DNA of 64,000 nucleotides. It comes from DATFRX01 sp035630615 (GTDB lineage Bacteria > Actinomycetota > Actinomycetes > Propionibacteriales > Nocardioidaceae). The notes beneath the pieces were generated by a model. The model was not told the DNA's origin. It did no database searches and saw only the letters and a list, made by a program, of their open reading frames with translations. The first letter of the stretch is position 1, and each line of letters begins with the position of its first letter. Where the stretch lies: contig DASQKI010000109.1 in the NCBI GenBank assembly GCA_035630615.1, forward strand, positions 1-64,000, given 5' to 3'. Both the position numbers and the translations under genes were made by a program. This document shows, in pieces, positions 1 to 8,238 of the stretch.

Positions 1-135
1 AAACGGTCATCCGGCGAGCCGGGTTCCGAACCCGCCACCAGATCTTCAAGATCGCCGCCACAAGCGCATCGACCGACACGGCTCTGGCCTAGCAGCACTT
101 CGGCGCGGCGGAGGCCGGAACCTCAGGCGACCTGG

Positions 136-158
136 GACCGATCGGCGCCGCATCGGTC
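136..158 (-). terminator. small hairpin at the end of the DHFR-like gene
   Basis: A 7-bp perfect inverted repeat (GACCGAT at 136-142, ATCGGTC at 152-158) overlaps the stop codon of the minus-strand reductase gene. No T-run follows, so a terminator role is only a guess. Confidence 0.25.
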
Positions 159-738
159 AACGGCGCACGCGATAGCGCAGGTGGAGCACCCGGTTGCCCT
201 GAATCACGGTGTCAGGATCCTTCAACAGGTGCTGCACGCCGGCCGACCCGAAGTAGCGCTTGCCGGACCCGAGCACAGCGGGTACCACGTCCATGCGCAC
301 CTCGTCGATCAGGCCTGCCGCAAGCGCCTGTCCACCGACATCGCCGGCGGCGACCTCGACGGTGCGGCCACCGGCAAGCTCCCGCGCCTTGGCCACGCCT
401 GCCTCGATGCCGTCGACGAAGTGAAACGGCGCCTCGGGGTCCCAGCCGGCGGGCGGCGGCCGGTGTGTCACGACGATCACGTGATCGACCCCGCCCGGAG
501 GCGTCCCGTCCCAGCCGTCCGTGATGTCGAAGACGTGGCGGCCCGCGATGGTCGCCCCGATCTCGTCCCAGTACGGCCGGACGTAGTCGAACGACGCCTG
601 CGACACGTTCAAGAATCCGCTGTCGTCCAGCGGCACGTCACCGCTGGTCAACCAGTCGAACAGGGGTCCGGGCTGGTCGTTCTCGTCGGCGATGAATCCG
701 TCGACCGACACCGATGCGTACATGACTACCTTGCCCAC
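157..738 (-). CDS. dihydrofolate reductase family protein (RibD C-terminal-like)
   Basis: About 193 aa. The N-terminus has the family pattern VVMYASVSVDGFIADE, followed by a central region and a C-terminal strand segment (YFGSAGVQHLLKDP ... LHLRYRV) typical of the RibD_C/DHFR-like fold, which binds NADPH and reduces an unknown small substrate. It is not a housekeeping folA: the usual folate-site residues are not recognisable. The GTG at 738 starts MGKVVMYASV, as the relatives at 53396 do, and is preceded by AAGGCGAG; an upstream ATG at 762 is the alternative. It follows the AraC-type regulator gene on the same strand, which may control it. This is one of three members of the family in the window. 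Confidence 0.8.
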   Translation of the reverse strand: MGKVVMYASVSVDGFIADENDQPGPLFDWLTSGDVPLDDSGFLNVSQASFDYVRPYWDEIGATIAGRHVFDITDGWDGTPPGGVDHVIVVTHRPPPAGWDPEAPFHFVDGIEAGVAKARELAGGRTVEVAAGDVGGQALAAGLIDEVRMDVVPAVLGSGKRYFGSAGVQHLLKDPDTVIQGNRVLHLRYRVRR

Positions 739-805
739 GGGGCTCGCCTTTGCTTGTGACATGGCTTCATGCTGACGAGTCGTGAACTGGGGGTCTTGTA
801 AGAAA

Positions 806-1645
806 TCAATCGGCCGGCAGCGGCCAGCCATCCAGCACGTGGCCGGGATGATCGCGCAGGAACTGCCGCCGGACTTCGACGTACCGGGTCGGCGTGAACC
901 CGGTGAATTCCCGGAACTCGTGTCCGAAGTGGGCCTGGTCGAAGTAGCCGGCGCCGACCGCGACATCGGCCCAGGCGATCGGTTCGGCCGGGTCGAGCGC
1001 GAGCACGGTGGCGGCGAAGCGGTAGCTGCGGGCCAACCGCTTCGGGGTGACGCCGACGAGCTCCTTGAACCGCTGTACCAGATGCGTTCCGCTCACCCGG
1101 GCTGCGACGCTCAGGTCGCCGACCGCCACCGCCCCGCTGGTCTCGGCGATGACGATGCTCGCATGACGGACGAGTGCCAGGCCGGGGGTCTCGCGCAGCC
1201 GTCGCATGAGTTCGTCCTCGAGCAGCGTCAGCATCTCGTGCGATCCGGCCGCCGTGGCCAGCCGGTCGCGTAGCTCAGCAACGGCGGGCCGGCCCCACAC
1301 CTGCTCGACCGTCGCCGGCCGGTCGCACAGCTCGGCCGCGGGCATCGGCAGAAACGGGCCCAGCCCCCACGGCTTGAAGTGCACGCCGACGGAACGGGTC
1401 GGGAGCGGGTAACCGAACTCCCATGCGCGGGTGGGCGTGGTGACCACGCAGCCGTCGGCGTACTCGACCGTCTCGACGTCGGTGCCACCGCGGATACGGA
1501 ACGGCGCCCCCAGGTTGACGATCAGCAACGGCGCCGGCGCCGCCGGCAGGGTTAGCCGGGCGTAGGGCGGCGCACCCTCCAGGTAGTAGAGGTCGTCGAT
1601 GAGGCCGTCCAGCGGCGGTCGCGGCACTCTGGACACGTACTCCAC
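806..1645 (-). CDS. AraC-family transcriptional regulator with DUF6597-like N-terminus
   Basis: About 279 aa. The first ~130 residues (VEYVSRVPRPPLDGLIDDLY onward) match the AraC-associated N-terminal sensor type called DUF6597. The last ~100 residues hold the two helix-turn-helix motifs, with the usual second-helix text AVGAGYFDQAHFGHEFREFT and GFTPTRY. The start is GTG 1645, 6 nt after a GATACT -10 box; a longer frame reaches 1717 but extends beyond the family N-terminus. The gene is transcribed toward the adjacent DHFR-like gene (44 bp apart from the alternative start), a regulator-reductase pairing that recurs at 52634/53396. The ligand is unknown. Confidence 0.85.
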   Translation of the reverse strand: MEYVSRVPRPPLDGLIDDLYYLEGAPPYARLTLPAAPAPLLIVNLGAPFRIRGGTDVETVEYADGCVVTTPTRAWEFGYPLPTRSVGVHFKPWGLGPFLPMPAAELCDRPATVEQVWGRPAVAELRDRLATAAGSHEMLTLLEDELMRRLRETPGLALVRHASIVIAETSGAVAVGDLSVAARVSGTHLVQRFKELVGVTPKRLARSYRFAATVLALDPAEPIAWADVAVGAGYFDQAHFGHEFREFTGFTPTRYVEVRRQFLRDHPGHVLDGWPLPAD

Positions 1646-1651
1646 GCCCAC

Positions 1652-1657
1652 AGTATC
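1652..1657 (-). promoter_or_regulatory. -10 box for the AraC-type gene (leaderless spacing)
   Basis: GATACT on the minus strand, 6 nt before GTG 1645. Confidence 0.5.
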
Positions 1658-1811
1658 GCCGACGCCCACCCCGACTACACCCTGCATTGTGAAGAGCCAG
1701 TTATCCACAGATTGCAATTGGGTCTTGAATTTCGGAGAATGCGTGGATAGCTCGGGAAATTCGGTGCGGAATTCTTTGTGTCGCGTCTTGAGATGCAGAA
1801 TTGCTAACTGC

Positions 1812-1817
1812 TAATGT
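1812..1817 (+). promoter_or_regulatory. -10 box for the DUF222-HNH gene (leaderless spacing)
   Basis: TAATGT, 7 nt before ATG 1825. It supports this start over the TTG at 1801. Confidence 0.5.
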
Positions 1818-1824
1818 CGAACAC

Positions 1825-3069
1825 ATGTTCGATCACGGGTGGGCCGACCGCCTCCACGAGACAGTCGCCGAGGGGGCCGCACTGGATCTCGTTGCGGCAT
1901 CGCGCGAGCAGCTCCGTGAGTTGGTCGTCGGCCAACAGGCCGCGATCGATCGGCTGCAGGCGTCGCAGTCCCGGGCGCTGGCAGAGTTCGAGGCACGCGA
2001 GGGGCACCGACCAGACGGATGCTCGTCGATGGCCGCTTGGATGCGGCGATATTTGCAGATGTCCGGCGCCGAGACCCAGCAGCGTCGACGGGCTGCCGTG
2101 GCTCTGATCGAGCTGCCGTCCGTGCGAGCCGCGGTCGAGGCCGGCCGGATTCGTCCGGCGCACGTCGACGTGTTCGCCACGGGCGTCAAGAGGCTTGGCG
2201 CACAGCTCATGCGTGACCATCAAGATATCTTGCTTCCGGTGGCAGAGGCTTGCGATCCGACGGACCTGTTGACTGCCGTCGATCGGCTGCGGGACACGAT
2301 CGATCCCGACGCGGCGGATCGAGATTGGATCGCTGCGCAAGAGAAATACGACTTCACCTTGCGGCGGGTCGGGCATGGCTGGGACGTGTCGGGATACCTC
2401 GGCCCAGAGACCGGCACGATGCTGAAGCAGGTGCTCGACTCGGCCGCCGCGCCCAACGGAGTGGGCGACCAGCGTCCAGTCGCCCAACGACGCGTCGAGG
2501 GACTGCACCACCTTCTCGGAAGCATCCTCGACAGCGGGCTCCCGTCCGACAAGGGCATTCGGCCACACCTGGCGGTCAACGTCGATGTCAAGACTCTGCG
2601 ACTGGCAGTCGGGGGCGACCGTACGACGCCGGCGCCGCCGGCATTTCTCGCGGGGTACGGGCATATCGGCCGAGCCCTGCTCACCGAGACAACCGACGCG
2701 GCCGGGCGATCTCCTTACGGCCACGTTCTCGACGTCGGACGCACCCAACGGCTCGCGACCGCCAAGCAGCGACTCGCGGTGCTCGTCCAGCAAAACTTTC
2801 GATGCGCCAATCCTGGCTGCACCAATACCTATCTCGAGATCCACCACATCGTCGCGTGGCTCGACGGCGGTCCGACAGACATGGACAACCTGTGTGGGTT
2901 GTGCGTGCCGTGCCACCATCTCGTCCACGCCGAACTGCTCATCTGCTCCAAAGACGCCGACGGTGCGTTGACCTTTCGCAGCCGAGACGGCACTCCCCTC
3001 ACTCACAGCCGCCGGCAGGCTCTCGCCGACTTTCACCGAGCCCTCGATCCACCGCCCCGGGTCGCATGA
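1825..3069 (+). CDS. DUF222 / HNH endonuclease domain protein (13E12 family)
   Basis: 414 aa. The N-terminal two thirds is the alpha-helical DUF222 region (for example QQAAIDRLQASQSRALAEFE) and the C-terminus from about residue 326 is an HNH domain. That domain has two zinc-knuckle pairs (CANPGC; CGLCVPC) around the HH dyad (LEIHHIVAWLDGG) and the DNLCGLC segment. This is the actinobacterial 13E12 repeat family, often present in many copies; the nuclease motif is intact, but the target and biological role are not established. It is divergent from the AraC-type gene, with both -10 boxes in the 180-bp gap. A long opposite-strand frame covers this gene and is only a codon-bias shadow. Confidence 0.9.
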   Translation: MFDHGWADRLHETVAEGAALDLVAASREQLRELVVGQQAAIDRLQASQSRALAEFEAREGHRPDGCSSMAAWMRRYLQMSGAETQQRRRAAVALIELPSVRAAVEAGRIRPAHVDVFATGVKRLGAQLMRDHQDILLPVAEACDPTDLLTAVDRLRDTIDPDAADRDWIAAQEKYDFTLRRVGHGWDVSGYLGPETGTMLKQVLDSAAAPNGVGDQRPVAQRRVEGLHHLLGSILDSGLPSDKGIRPHLAVNVDVKTLRLAVGGDRTTPAPPAFLAGYGHIGRALLTETTDAAGRSPYGHVLDVGRTQRLATAKQRLAVLVQQNFRCANPGCTNTYLEIHHIVAWLDGGPTDMDNLCGLCVPCHHLVHAELLICSKDADGALTFRSRDGTPLTHSRRQALADFHRALDPPPRVA

Positions 3070-3110
3070 CGGGGCGACGAAACTCGGCTGACAAGGAGTC
3101 GGCGGGTTTC

Positions 3111-3116
3111 TATGGT
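3111..3116 (+). promoter_or_regulatory. -10 box for the tandem GNAT gene
   Basis: TATGGT, 6 nt before ATG 3123. Confidence 0.4.
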
Positions 3117-3122
3117 CGAGAC

Positions 3123-4085
3123 ATGGTCACCATCCGGCCGTTCGAGCCGAGCGACATCGACCAGGCTGGATCGCTGCTGGCCGCTCGGCACGCGGCGCAT
3201 CGCCTGGCGCACCCGCTGCTGTCACCGCGATTCGAGGATCCGGCGGCCGCGCGGGTCGAAGTCGCGACCGCATTCGGCGGCGACGGCGCCTCCGGCGCAG
3301 TGGCCGAGCGAGATGGCCGTCTCACCGGCTTTCTGCTCGGTGCTCCGAAGGCCTCGCCATTGTGGGGACCGAACGTCTGGGTCGAGTCCGCCGGCCAGGC
3401 CGTCGACGACCCCGAGACGATGCGCGACCTCTATGGCCTGGCCGCCGCGCGATGGGTCGACGACGGCTGGACGGCCCACTACGTCGTCACGCCCACCCAC
3501 GATCCGGCTCTGCTCGACGCGTGGTTCCGACTCGGGTTCGGACAGCAGCACGCCCACGGCCTGCGCGACATACCGACGACACCCCCGCAGCCGCCGGACT
3601 CGATCACGATCCGACCAGCTCGCCGCGACGACATCGACGCCCTCACCCGCCTCGAGCTCGCACTGCCGGAGCATCAGGGCCGATCGCCGGTGTTCTCAGC
3701 CGGCCAGGTGCCGACATACGACGAGGCGCGAGCGGAGTGGGAGGACGACTTCGAAGACGAGACTTACGCGACGTTCGTCGCCGAGCTCGACGGTCGCGTC
3801 GTGGGCTCGGCGATCGGGGTGGCCCTGGAGAAGTCCAGCAGCCATCTCGGGCCGGCGCGGCCGGACAAGGCGGCGTTCCTCGGCTTCGCGGCGGTCTTTC
3901 CCGAGGCGCGCGGTCATGGTGCCGGCCGGGCCCTCGGCGAGGCGGTCGGCTGGTGGGCGGCGACGTCCGGATTCGACTGCGTCGTGACCGACTGGCGGGT
4001 GACCAATCTGCTGTCGTCGCGGGCTTGGCCGCGGCTCGGCTACGCCACGTCGTTCGTCCGTCTGCACCGACTCGTCGGCCACTGA
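3123..4085 (+). CDS. GNAT N-acetyltransferase, two tandem GNAT domains
   Basis: 320 aa with two GNAT-like halves. Residues 1-155 form a degenerate first domain (VTIRPFEPSDIDQAG start, no clear acetyl-CoA loop). From about residue 160 (ITIRPARRDDIDALTRLELA) a second domain has the acetyl-CoA-binding segment RGHGAGRALGEA. Only the C-terminal half looks catalytically competent. Family members acetylate amines on small molecules or proteins; the substrate here cannot be told. It lies 53 bp after the HNH gene with its own -10 box. Confidence 0.8.
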   Translation: MVTIRPFEPSDIDQAGSLLAARHAAHRLAHPLLSPRFEDPAAARVEVATAFGGDGASGAVAERDGRLTGFLLGAPKASPLWGPNVWVESAGQAVDDPETMRDLYGLAAARWVDDGWTAHYVVTPTHDPALLDAWFRLGFGQQHAHGLRDIPTTPPQPPDSITIRPARRDDIDALTRLELALPEHQGRSPVFSAGQVPTYDEARAEWEDDFEDETYATFVAELDGRVVGSAIGVALEKSSSHLGPARPDKAAFLGFAAVFPEARGHGAGRALGEAVGWWAATSGFDCVVTDWRVTNLLSSRAWPRLGYATSFVRLHRLVGH

Positions 4086-4100
4086 GCGGCGTACTCAGCG

Positions 4101-4137
4101 CGTCACGAGGCCCACGCCAGCGTTGGCACGGGTGACG
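4101..4137. repeat. imperfect hairpin between the GNAT and monooxygenase genes
   Basis: Nested inverted repeats: CGTCAC at 4101 with GTGACG ending at 4137, and an inner GCCA/TGGC pair. It could be a weak terminator after the GNAT gene. Confidence 0.3.
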
Positions 4138-4207
4138 ACGATTTCGCGTGCGGACTACGGTGAACGCGACGGCGCATTTGTGCTCAACTCCTCCGAGGAG
4201 GACACCC

Positions 4208-4516
4208 ATGGCAGAGACGCCAACCGTAGGCCTACTCGTCACGATGGAAGCCAAGCCGGGCAAGGAGGCTGACGTCGAGCAATTCCTCGACGCTGGCTTA
4301 CCGCTGGTCAACGAGGAGCCCGCGACCACGGCCTGGTTCGCCGTCCACCTCGGCGGTTCGACCTACGGCATCTTCGACGTCTTCCCCGACGACAGTGGCC
4401 GGGACGCCCATCTGAACGGCAGGGTCGCCGAGGCCCTGATGGCGCAGGCGCCGGACCTGTTCACTGGCAGCCCGCAGATCCAGAAGGTCGACGTCCGGGC
4501 GTCCAAGCTTCCCTAG
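4208..4516 (+). CDS. antibiotic biosynthesis monooxygenase (ABM) superfamily protein
   Basis: 102 aa, the normal size of a ferredoxin-like ABM fold. It reads VGLLVTMEAKPGKEADVEQF at the N-terminus, with the central WFAVHLGGSTYGIFDVF strand pair. Relatives include quinol/haem monooxygenases, but the catalytic residues vary and function is not predictable. The start at ATG 4208 is set by GAGGAGG just upstream; the longer frame from 4148 has no such site. It ends 9 bp from the convergent ychF stop, with no room for a separate terminator. Confidence 0.75.
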   Translation: MAETPTVGLLVTMEAKPGKEADVEQFLDAGLPLVNEEPATTAWFAVHLGGSTYGIFDVFPDDSGRDAHLNGRVAEALMAQAPDLFTGSPQIQKVDVRASKLP

Positions 4517-4525
4517 CGCCAATGC

Positions 4526-5602
4526 TCAGACGTTGAACCGGAACTCGACCACGTCGCCGTCCCGCATGACGTAGTCCTTGCCCTCCATGCGCACCTTGCC
4601 CGCGGACTTCGCGGCAGCCATCGAGCCCGCCTCGACCAGGTCGTCGTACGACGTGACCTCGGCCTTGATGAAGCCACGCTGGAAATCGGTGTGGATGATG
4701 CCGCCCCCCTCGGGGGCGGTGGCACCCTTAGGGATCGTCCACGCCCTCGACTCCTTCGGCCCCGCGGTGAGAAACGTCTGGAGGCCGAGCGTGTCGAAGC
4801 CGACTCGCGCCAGCACGTCGAGCCCCGGCTCGTCGACACCCATCTCGGCCAGCATCTCCCGCGCTTCGCCGGGGTCGTCGAGCTCCACCAGCTCGGCCTC
4901 GAACTTGGCGTCGAGGAAGATCGCCTCGGCCGGCGCGACCAACTCCCGCATCCGATCCTTCAACGCCTCGTCGGCCAACTCGTCAGCGTCGCAGTTGAAG
5001 ACATAGACGTACGGCTTGGCCGTGAGCAGGTGGAAGTCGCGCAGCGGCGCCCGGTCGAGTCCGGCGGCGAAGACGCCGTGGCCGCTCTCGAGCGTCGCCT
5101 GCGCCTGACGAGCGGCGTCGACCTGCGTGCCGAGCGACTTGTCCTTCTTGGCATCCTTCTCAAGCTTGGGCAGTGCGCTTTCGAGCGTCTGGAGGTCGGC
5201 CAGGATCAGCTCGGTGTCGATCGTCTCGATGTCGTCGCTCGGCGACACCTCCCCCGCGACGTGCGTCACGTCGTCGTCGCGAAACACCCGCGTGACCTCG
5301 CAGATCGCGTCCGACTCGCGAATGTGCGAGAGGAACTTGTTGCCGAGGCCCTCGCCCTGGCTGGCCCCTCGTACGATGCCCGCGATGTCGACGAACTGGA
5401 CGGTCGCCGGCATCGTACGGGCGGAGTCGAACATCCGGCTCAGCACGTCGAGACGCGGATCGGGGACGCCGACGACACCGACGTTGGGCTCGATCGTCGC
5501 GAAGGGATAGTTGGCCGCGAGGATCTGGTTGCGGGTCAACGCGTTGAACAGGGTCGACTTGCCCGCGTTGGGGAGGCCGACGATACCGATGGTGAGCGCC
5601 AC
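4526..5602 (-). CDS. ychF: redox-regulated / ribosome-binding ATPase YchF (Obg family)
   Basis: 358 aa, full family length. Residues 9-17 are the P-loop GLPNAGKST, followed by the switch motif DIAGIVRGASQGEG. YchF prefers ATP because its specificity motif deviates from NKxD, and here the segment reads VFNCDADE. A helical insertion is followed by the C-terminal TGS domain (GGIIHTDFQRGFIKAEV). It is a cytosolic ribosome-associated P-loop protein linked to stress responses. The start is GTG 5602. It marks one end of the ychF-ispH-xseAB block conserved in actinobacteria. Confidence 0.97.
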   Translation of the reverse strand: MALTIGIVGLPNAGKSTLFNALTRNQILAANYPFATIEPNVGVVGVPDPRLDVLSRMFDSARTMPATVQFVDIAGIVRGASQGEGLGNKFLSHIRESDAICEVTRVFRDDDVTHVAGEVSPSDDIETIDTELILADLQTLESALPKLEKDAKKDKSLGTQVDAARQAQATLESGHGVFAAGLDRAPLRDFHLLTAKPYVYVFNCDADELADEALKDRMRELVAPAEAIFLDAKFEAELVELDDPGEAREMLAEMGVDEPGLDVLARVGFDTLGLQTFLTAGPKESRAWTIPKGATAPEGGGIIHTDFQRGFIKAEVTSYDDLVEAGSMAAAKSAGKVRMEGKDYVMRDGDVVEFRFNV

Positions 5603-5703
5603 GAGGGTCTAGTGTTCCGTACGCCCGGTGACGCCCGCCGATCGGGCGCGATAGCGAGCGGGCTCCGCCAGGCTCGTACGCATCAAGCGGCCTTGGAGTC
5701 AGG

Positions 5704-5904
5704 ATGAGCCGATACGGGCAGTACCCGCGGCCCTCTCCTCCTCCGGTCCAGCCGCCGCCGGTCGGTCCCCCGTCAACCCCGCGCCGCCAGCTGGGCGCGG
5801 GTCCTTATCACCGTTTTCTGTGGCCTCGACCTCCTCAACCCATCCGCTTCTTCGACGCCGCGCGGGTCAGGCCTGGCTGGCCACCGCCCACTCCTCCCGG
5901 CTGA
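5704..5904 (+). CDS. possible small proline-rich protein
   Basis: 66 aa, MSRYGQYPRPSPPPVQPPP at the start, then WPRPPQPIRFF and GWPPPTPPG. It has ATG with GGAG 7-10 nt upstream. It resembles the proline-rich cytoplasmic N-terminal tail of a membrane protein but has no membrane segment, so it may be the remnant of a decayed gene. It occupies the otherwise empty 264-bp gap between ychF and the GNAT gene and overlaps the GNAT 3' end on the other strand. It may not be expressed. Confidence 0.3.
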   Translation: MSRYGQYPRPSPPPVQPPPVGPPSTPRRQLGAGPYHRFLWPRPPQPIRFFDAARVRPGWPPPTPPG

Positions 5905-6469
5905 TGTGGAAGACCTGACTCGGTCCGTCGTACCACCGGTCGCGGAAGACGCCCTCGTCGGCCATCCCGATCGCCAGGGCGACCTTCTTCGACGGCTCGT
6001 TGGTGGTGTGGGTGATCGCCCAGATCTCCGACAGGCCGTCGGCAAATCCTTTGGCGAGCCCGCCGCGGGCCGACTCCTGCGCCAGGCCTTGCCCCCACGA
6101 GTCGGGGTGGAGGTACCACCCGATCTCGACTTCGCCGCCCTCGCCGTTCGGAAGCGGCTTCAGCAAGACGGTGCCGACGACAGTGCCGCTGCCCTTGAGC
6201 TCAACGGCCCAGCTCCCGTATCGGGGGTCTTCCTCGTGCGACTTGCGCCAGTTGGCGATCCGCTCGGCGGCCTCGTCCACATGCTCGAACGGCTTCATGT
6301 CGCCGCCGAACCATTGCACGACCTCATCGCGGCGCAGGATGTCGTAAAGGCGGTCGGCTTCGACGTCGCGCCAGAGACGGACGATCGTACGGTCGGTCTC
6401 GAAGATCACCGGGCCATCCAACCTCGTATCCGGCGCGTACACCACCGAATTGTCGGCGGCCCATGGCAC
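5867..6469 (-). CDS. GNAT N-acetyltransferase, RimJ/RimL type
   Basis: About 200 aa from ATG 6469. The start VIFETDRTIVRLWRD, the middle GTVVGTVLLKPLP and the acetyl-CoA-binding stretch GWYLHPDSWGQGLAQESARG are typical of Acetyltransf_3 proteins, which acetylate ribosomal N-termini, aminoglycosides or other amines. The target cannot be inferred. ATG 6469 is only 10 bp from the divergent rmuC ATG, so GTG 6409 (just before IFETDRT, where family members usually begin) may be the true start. Confidence 0.85.
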   Translation of the reverse strand: MPWAADNSVVYAPDTRLDGPVIFETDRTIVRLWRDVEADRLYDILRRDEVVQWFGGDMKPFEHVDEAAERIANWRKSHEEDPRYGSWAVELKGSGTVVGTVLLKPLPNGEGGEVEIGWYLHPDSWGQGLAQESARGGLAKGFADGLSEIWAITHTTNEPSKKVALAIGMADEGVFRDRWYDGPSQVFHISREEWAVASQA

Positions 6470-6479
6470 CGTAAATCAC

Positions 6480-7655
6480 ATGGATGCAACTACCGCCCTC
6501 GTGGCCCTGCTCACTCTCGGTGTCGGCCTCGCCGTCGGGCTCTATCTCGGCAGCGAGGCGCGTCGGCGCGAGCACGTCCGCGAGCGTGAGCTCGAGCGGG
6601 AGCAGGAGCGCGTGCGCCGCGAGCACGACCGGGCTCTCGATGAGAGCCGCAGCCGCGAAGCGCTCGGTGCGGCGACCAATGCCACCCAGCAGGCGGTGGC
6701 GCCGGTCAGGGAGAGCCTCGACCGCTTCGACGCCCGGCTGCGCGAGCTCGAGTCGAGCCGGATCGAGTGGCACACCCAGCTGCGCGAGCAGATCGAGTCG
6801 GTCCGCACGACCGGCGAGTCGCTGCGGCGCGAGACGTCGTCGCTCTCGACCGCGCTGCGTCGACCCCAGGTCCGTGGCCGGTGGGGCGAGATGCACCTGC
6901 GACGCGCGGTCGAGCTCGCCGGGCTCGTCGATCGCTGCGACTTCAGCGAGCAGGTCACCGTCCGCGACGGCGAAACGACGCAGCGCCCCGACCTTCTCGT
7001 CCACCTGGCCGGTGGCCGCACCGTCGTCGTCGACTCCAAGGTGCCACTCGACGCCTTCCTCGACGCCACCACGGCCGACGGCGAGGACGCCAGGCAGGCA
7101 TACCTCGTCCGCCACGCTCGCCAACTGCGCGGACACATCGACGCGCTCTCGGCCAAGGCCTACTGGCGGCGATTCGACTCGGCACCGGAGTTCGTCGTGT
7201 TGTTCATTCCGGGCGAGGCGTTCTTGTCACAGGCGTTGGAGACCGAGCCACAACTGCTCGAGTACGCCGGGGCGCGCCAAGTCGTGCTGGCAACGCCGAC
7301 GACGCTGATCGCGCTGCTGCGCACGGTGGCGCTCGCCTGGCGAGAGGAGTCGGTCGCCGAGGGAGCCCGCGAGGTCGCCGCCCTGGGTCGCGAAGTCTAC
7401 GACCGGCTCGGCACTCTCGGGGGGCATGTCGACAAGCTCGGTCGCAGCCTGTCGTCCGCGGTCGACAGCTACAACAGCGCCGTCGCGTCCCTGGAGAGTC
7501 GAGTGTTGGTCTCGGCTCGCAAGATGCGCGACCTCGACGTCACCGACACGATCCTGGCCTCGCCGCAGTCGGTGGAGGCCTCGATCCGACCGCTGGCGGC
7601 GCCGGAGCTGCTCGACTCCGCCGATACGAGCACCCGCGCGCGTCGCGCCGGCTAG
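6480..7655 (+). CDS. rmuC: DNA recombination protein RmuC
   Basis: 391 aa. A single N-terminal membrane segment (ALVALLTLGVGLAVGLYLG) is followed by a long charged coiled coil (about residues 25-125). The RmuC nuclease-like domain follows, with RGRWGEMHLRRAVELAGL, RPDLLVHLAGGRTVVVDSKV and the C-terminal LVSARKMRDLDV. RmuC limits inversions and rearrangements; the VDSKVP strand is its restriction-endonuclease-like core. ATG 6480 is used because it directly precedes the membrane segment. DUF6542 follows 20 bp downstream. Confidence 0.95.
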   Translation: MDATTALVALLTLGVGLAVGLYLGSEARRREHVRERELEREQERVRREHDRALDESRSREALGAATNATQQAVAPVRESLDRFDARLRELESSRIEWHTQLREQIESVRTTGESLRRETSSLSTALRRPQVRGRWGEMHLRRAVELAGLVDRCDFSEQVTVRDGETTQRPDLLVHLAGGRTVVVDSKVPLDAFLDATTADGEDARQAYLVRHARQLRGHIDALSAKAYWRRFDSAPEFVVLFIPGEAFLSQALETEPQLLEYAGARQVVLATPTTLIALLRTVALAWREESVAEGAREVAALGREVYDRLGTLGGHVDKLGRSLSSAVDSYNSAVASLESRVLVSARKMRDLDVTDTILASPQSVEASIRPLAAPELLDSADTSTRARRAG

Positions 7656-7675
7656 GCCGTACGGAGGAGGCGCCG

Positions 7676-8110
7676 GTGTCCAGTCGTGCGGTGCGGTCGC
7701 GTCGAGGAGCGAGACGTGCCGCCGGTCATGAAATGGGCGCCGGCGCCGTCGCCGCCGTCAGCGCCCTCTGCCTCGGTGGCGCCGCGGCCGTTCAGCTCGC
7801 GTTGACCGACCACCTCGGCGTCTTCTTCGGCATCTGCTTCGTCCTCGCCTCGTTGACCGCCGCGCTCCTGGTCCGGGCCGACGGCTTCTTCACCGTCGGC
7901 GTGCTGCCGCCGCTGCTCCTGCTCGGCATCCTCGCCGCGGTCGGCGCCGTCGCCCCCTCCGCGATCGATGCCCCCGGCCTGTCCGACGACGCCGGGCTCG
8001 TCCAGCGAGTGATCGCCGGCGTCGTGAGCCAGGCTCCAGCGCTTGTCATCGGCCACGGCGTCGCCCTCGGGGTGCTCGGGCTGCGCATCCACTCAGCGCC
8101 GTCGCGGTGA
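7676..8110 (+). CDS. DUF6542 domain membrane protein
   Basis: 144 aa with about four hydrophobic helices (for example AVAAVSALCLGGAAAVQLAL, VFFGICFVLASLTAALLV, VGVLPPLLLLGILAAVGAV). This is the actinobacterial DUF6542 family, commonly encoded beside ychF/rmuC/xseA. GTG 7676 is chosen because GGAGGAGG lies 6 nt upstream. The function is unknown. It is probably co-transcribed with rmuC, and the 55-bp palindrome at 8168 lies downstream. Confidence 0.8.
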   Translation: MSSRAVRSRRGARRAAGHEMGAGAVAAVSALCLGGAAAVQLALTDHLGVFFGICFVLASLTAALLVRADGFFTVGVLPPLLLLGILAAVGAVAPSAIDAPGLSDDAGLVQRVIAGVVSQAPALVIGHGVALGVLGLRIHSAPSR

Positions 8111-8167
8111 CTCTCGCGTCGAACCAACCGGACTCGCGCGGGTGGGGAAGCCTGCGCCAAACGCAAC

Positions 8168-8222
8168 TTGGCGCGGGGGTCCCCTACGCCAATAGGTTTG
8201 GCGTAGGGGACCCCCGCGCTAA
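8168..8222. repeat. 55-bp palindromic element, family B copy 1
   Basis: Arms at 8168-8192 and 8198-8222 (25 bp, one mismatch) around a 5-nt loop; the outer arm begins TTGGCGCGGGGGTCCCC. It lies between the convergent DUF6542 and MFS genes. A second 55-bp copy in the opposite orientation is at 60538-60592. There is no T-tract. Confidence 0.9.
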
Positions 8223-8238
8223 CGGTTGCCGGCGGCCG

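Noticed and set aside
3..92. Open frame at the left edge (ends TAG 90-92) reading RRAGFRTRHQIFKIAATSAS
   Set aside because: Only 29 codons with no recognised motif; it could be the end of a gene lying outside the window, but there is not enough to call it.
1804..3036. Long minus-strand frame opposite the HNH gene
   Set aside because: Antisense shadow from GC-rich codon bias; no conserved motif, while the plus strand has a clear DUF222-HNH protein and a -10 box.
2250..3122. N-terminal extension of the tandem GNAT frame
   Set aside because: Runs through the HNH gene in another frame; the GNAT fold begins at ATG 3123, with a -10 box just upstream.
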